From Desulfobulbus sp. (GTDB lineage: Bacteria; Desulfobacterota; Desulfobulbia; Desulfobulbales; Desulfobulbaceae): 8,240 bases of DNA. A program made the translations under genes and the position numbers. Below the pieces are notes generated by a model. The model did no database searches and was not told the DNA's origin. It was given only the letters and a program-made list of their open reading frames with translations. Of this stretch, positions 7,234 through 8,240 are shown in pieces. The stretch spans positions 1 through 8,240 of the forward strand of contig JAQUEZ010000263.1 in assembly GCA_028684915.1 (NCBI GenBank). Direction: 5' to 3'. Every line of letters begins with the position of its first letter. Within the stretch, counting starts at the first letter, position 1.

Positions 7234-7671
7234 CTACTCCGTGCCGTTGGCACCGACCCTGCCCTCCTTGCTCAGTTCTGGATAATACTTTGCAATACAG
7301 TCAGGACAGATGCCGTGGGTGAACTCTTCCTTGGCACGATCCTGGACAATGCGTTGTATGTCTTGCCAAAATTCCGGATCAACACGAATTTTCTTACAGG
7401 AAGCGCACACCGGCAGGATACTCTCTAAGTAACTCACCCGAGTCAGTAGCCGATAAGTGTGGCGGATAATAAGCCCGCCGACAATGGCGATAATGATGCT
7501 TTCAAAGATGGATTCCCGGTAGTTGATCGGGGTGGCGGCACCTCCCAGGAGCACGTGGGGGATATCGAGCACTTCGTCAAACCAGGAGAGAGCGACAACA
7601 AACAAGATGGCGCCAGCTTCATACCAGGCGACCTTTTTGGCAATCAGGTTGTTCGTTTGGGAAGGGGCCAT
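7234..7671 (-). CDS. Small two-helix membrane protein with C-terminal CKKIR/EFTHGICP four-cysteine module
   Basis: A 145-residue protein. Two hydrophobic segments (about 15-32 and 56-70) anchor it in the membrane. The C-terminal 60 residues hold LPVCASCKKIR (86-96), Trp102, EFTHGICPDC (116-125) and YYPEL (129-133). Cys89/Cys92 and Cys122/Cys125, perhaps with His119, look like a metal-binding site. I recall this module mainly as the C-terminal tail of PAS sensor proteins and response regulators; its function is not known to me. Here it is attached only to two membrane helices, with no sensor, receiver or kinase domain. The start is the ATG at 7671 because GGAGGA (7684-7679) stands seven bases before it. 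A longer in-frame extension to 7866 would run into the repeat element and lacks an RBS. It heads a two-gene unit with the RMD1-like gene. Confidence 0.78.
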   Translation of the reverse strand: MAPSQTNNLIAKKVAWYEAGAILFVVALSWFDEVLDIPHVLLGGAATPINYRESIFESIIIAIVGGLIIRHTYRLLTRVSYLESILPVCASCKKIRVDPEFWQDIQRIVQDRAKEEFTHGICPDCIAKYYPELSKEGRVGANGTE

Positions 7672-7678
7672 GGCAAAA

Positions 7679-7684
7679 TCCTCC
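7679..7684 (-). promoter_or_regulatory. Ribosome binding site that fixes the start of the four-cysteine membrane protein
   Basis: GGAGGA on the minus strand is seven bases before the ATG at 7671. It decides against the much longer open frame that begins at 7866. The stretch 7685-7805 upstream shows no convincing sigma-70 or sigma-54 promoter by eye. Confidence 0.8.
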
Positions 7685-7805
7685 GCTCTAACAAGCAATA
7701 GGGAGCATCCCCTGGAACCGCCTGTAGGATCAGCTGGTTCGGCAACCCCCAAAAAAACCTCTTCATTCTGGAACAACGCTTCTTGTGAACGACTTGCATC
7801 AATAA

Positions 7806-7971
7806 TTGACGGATAAAAAGTCCACCACTCACAAAAAGATGGTTCAGTAAAAACACAGCGCGACAAGGAGGTGCTTTCTCACGGTGAGAAGGCATACATA
7901 ACGTATGTCGAGTGTTGGGAAAAAAGCTGCAACGCTGGAGATCGAAGTTTTTACGACGCCACCATCTATCA
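7806..7971 (-). repeat. MITE-like intergenic repeat, copy B (inverted relative to copy A)
   Basis: Read on the minus strand, this element follows copy A at 6195-6360 along its whole length, including the left end GATGGTGGCGTCGTAAAAAC (7966-7947), the shared CTTCGATCT and CGACATAC blocks, the internal GTTTTTACTGAACCATC (7854-7838) and the right end TGGACTTTTTATCCGTCAA (7824-7806). Beside copy A it has three extra bases near the left end. It takes up almost half of the 372-base gene-free stretch 7672-8043. The remainder holds the RBS of the downstream gene and a GC-rich inverted repeat near 8018-8053, and nothing else I can support. No transposase or clear target-site duplication was found. Confidence 0.75.
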
Positions 7972-8017
7972 TAGCCTCATTTCCTAAGAATGCACGGGAA
8001 TTACACTGATTTTCCCC

Positions 8018-8053
8018 AAAGGGCTCCTCATGAATCAAGGGGCTCAGCCCTTG
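8018..8053 (-). terminator. Weak hairpin at the end of the regulator gene
   Basis: AAGGGCT and AGCCCTT (within 8018-8053) can pair across the stop codon of the regulator fragment, and a shorter alternative CAAGGG/CCCTTG stem also exists. No T-run follows on the minus strand, so it may be an attenuated or factor-dependent end, or chance. Confidence 0.25.
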
Positions 8054-8240
8054 ACGCGACTCTCCCCTTCCTGATTCACCAGGCCATGGATTTTAAGTTT
8101 CCGCCAGAGGGTGGTGCGGCCCCAGCCGAGGATCTCAGCCGCCTTGCTGCGATTGCCCCGGGTCTGGGTCAGGGTTTCGATGATCAGATCCTTTTCGATT
8201 GCTGACCAGTCTTTGCCCGCATTGGAGGCAGAAGGCACCG
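8044..8240 (-). CDS. C-terminal fragment of a Fis-type HTH regulator, probably NtrC-family sigma-54 activator
   Basis: The frame is open to the window edge and ends with TGA at 8046-8044, giving about 65 C-terminal residues. The segment [19 protein letters not shown] followed by [23 protein letters not shown] is a classic Fis-like helix-turn-helix (compare GNRxKAAxxLGxxRxTLxRKLK). It ends most sigma-54-dependent enhancer-binding proteins (NtrC family). The AAA+ and receiver domains would be outside the window, so the full architecture is inferred. The first GTG in the frame, at 8238, is not taken as a start. No sigma-54 promoter was seen within the window, so its targets cannot be tied to these neighbours. 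Confidence 0.88.
   Translation of the reverse strand, partial: VPSASNAGKDWSAIEKDLIIETLTQTRGNRSKAAEILGWGRTTLWRKLKIHGLVNQEGESRVKG

Noticed and set aside
7685..7805. Sigma-54 (-24/-12) promoter upstream of the four-cysteine protein, suggested by the nearby NtrC-type regulator
   Set aside because: No TGGC-N8-TTGC-like match could be found by eye on the minus strand.
7672..7866. In-frame N-terminal extension of the four-cysteine membrane protein
   Set aside because: It runs into the repeat element, has no RBS, and a strong RBS with ATG lies downstream at 7671.

Overview
All eight coding regions lie on the minus strand, so the window is read from right to left. Base composition is close to balanced and no phage, transposase, tRNA, rRNA or CRISPR signal is visible. 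A zinc-ribbon PilZ protein, a CKKIR/EFTHGICP cysteine module, an NtrC-type regulator tail and short intergenic inverted-repeat elements together suggest a Desulfobacterota (former Deltaproteobacteria) genome, perhaps Desulfobulbales. This placement is inference from family distribution as I remember it, not from a marker gene.

Layout in transcription order. (1) 8240-8044: the C-terminal Fis-type helix-turn-helix of a gene that starts outside the window. (2) 7971-7806: a MITE-like repeat element. (3) 7671-6416: a two-gene unit encoding a small two-helix membrane protein with a four-cysteine tail, then an RMD1/DUF155 protein with a C-terminal membrane anchor. (4) 6360-6195: a second copy of the repeat in the opposite orientation, so the pair brackets unit 3. 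(5) 6152-2672: a tightly packed three-gene operon with a TIGR01777-type NAD(P)-dependent oxidoreductase, a second such enzyme fused to an N-terminal SRPBCC domain, and an uncharacterised polytopic membrane protein. (6) 2474-1596: a secreted solute-binding-like protein of the TIGR02285 type with its own RBS and a candidate promoter. (7) 1490-223: a zinc-ribbon PilZ protein overlapping a Sir2 deacylase, followed by a clear rho-independent terminator at 99-72.

Most genes belong to recognisable families but have unassigned physiological roles. The items most worth follow-up are the inverted repeat pair and its architecture, the unknown membrane protein encoded with two tandem TIGR01777 enzymes, the stand-alone membrane-tethered four-cysteine module next to RMD1, and the translationally coupled PilZ-Sir2 pair. 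I see no complete novel defence or mobile system. Several starts are reassigned here from RBS evidence: 7671, 3835 and 1005.
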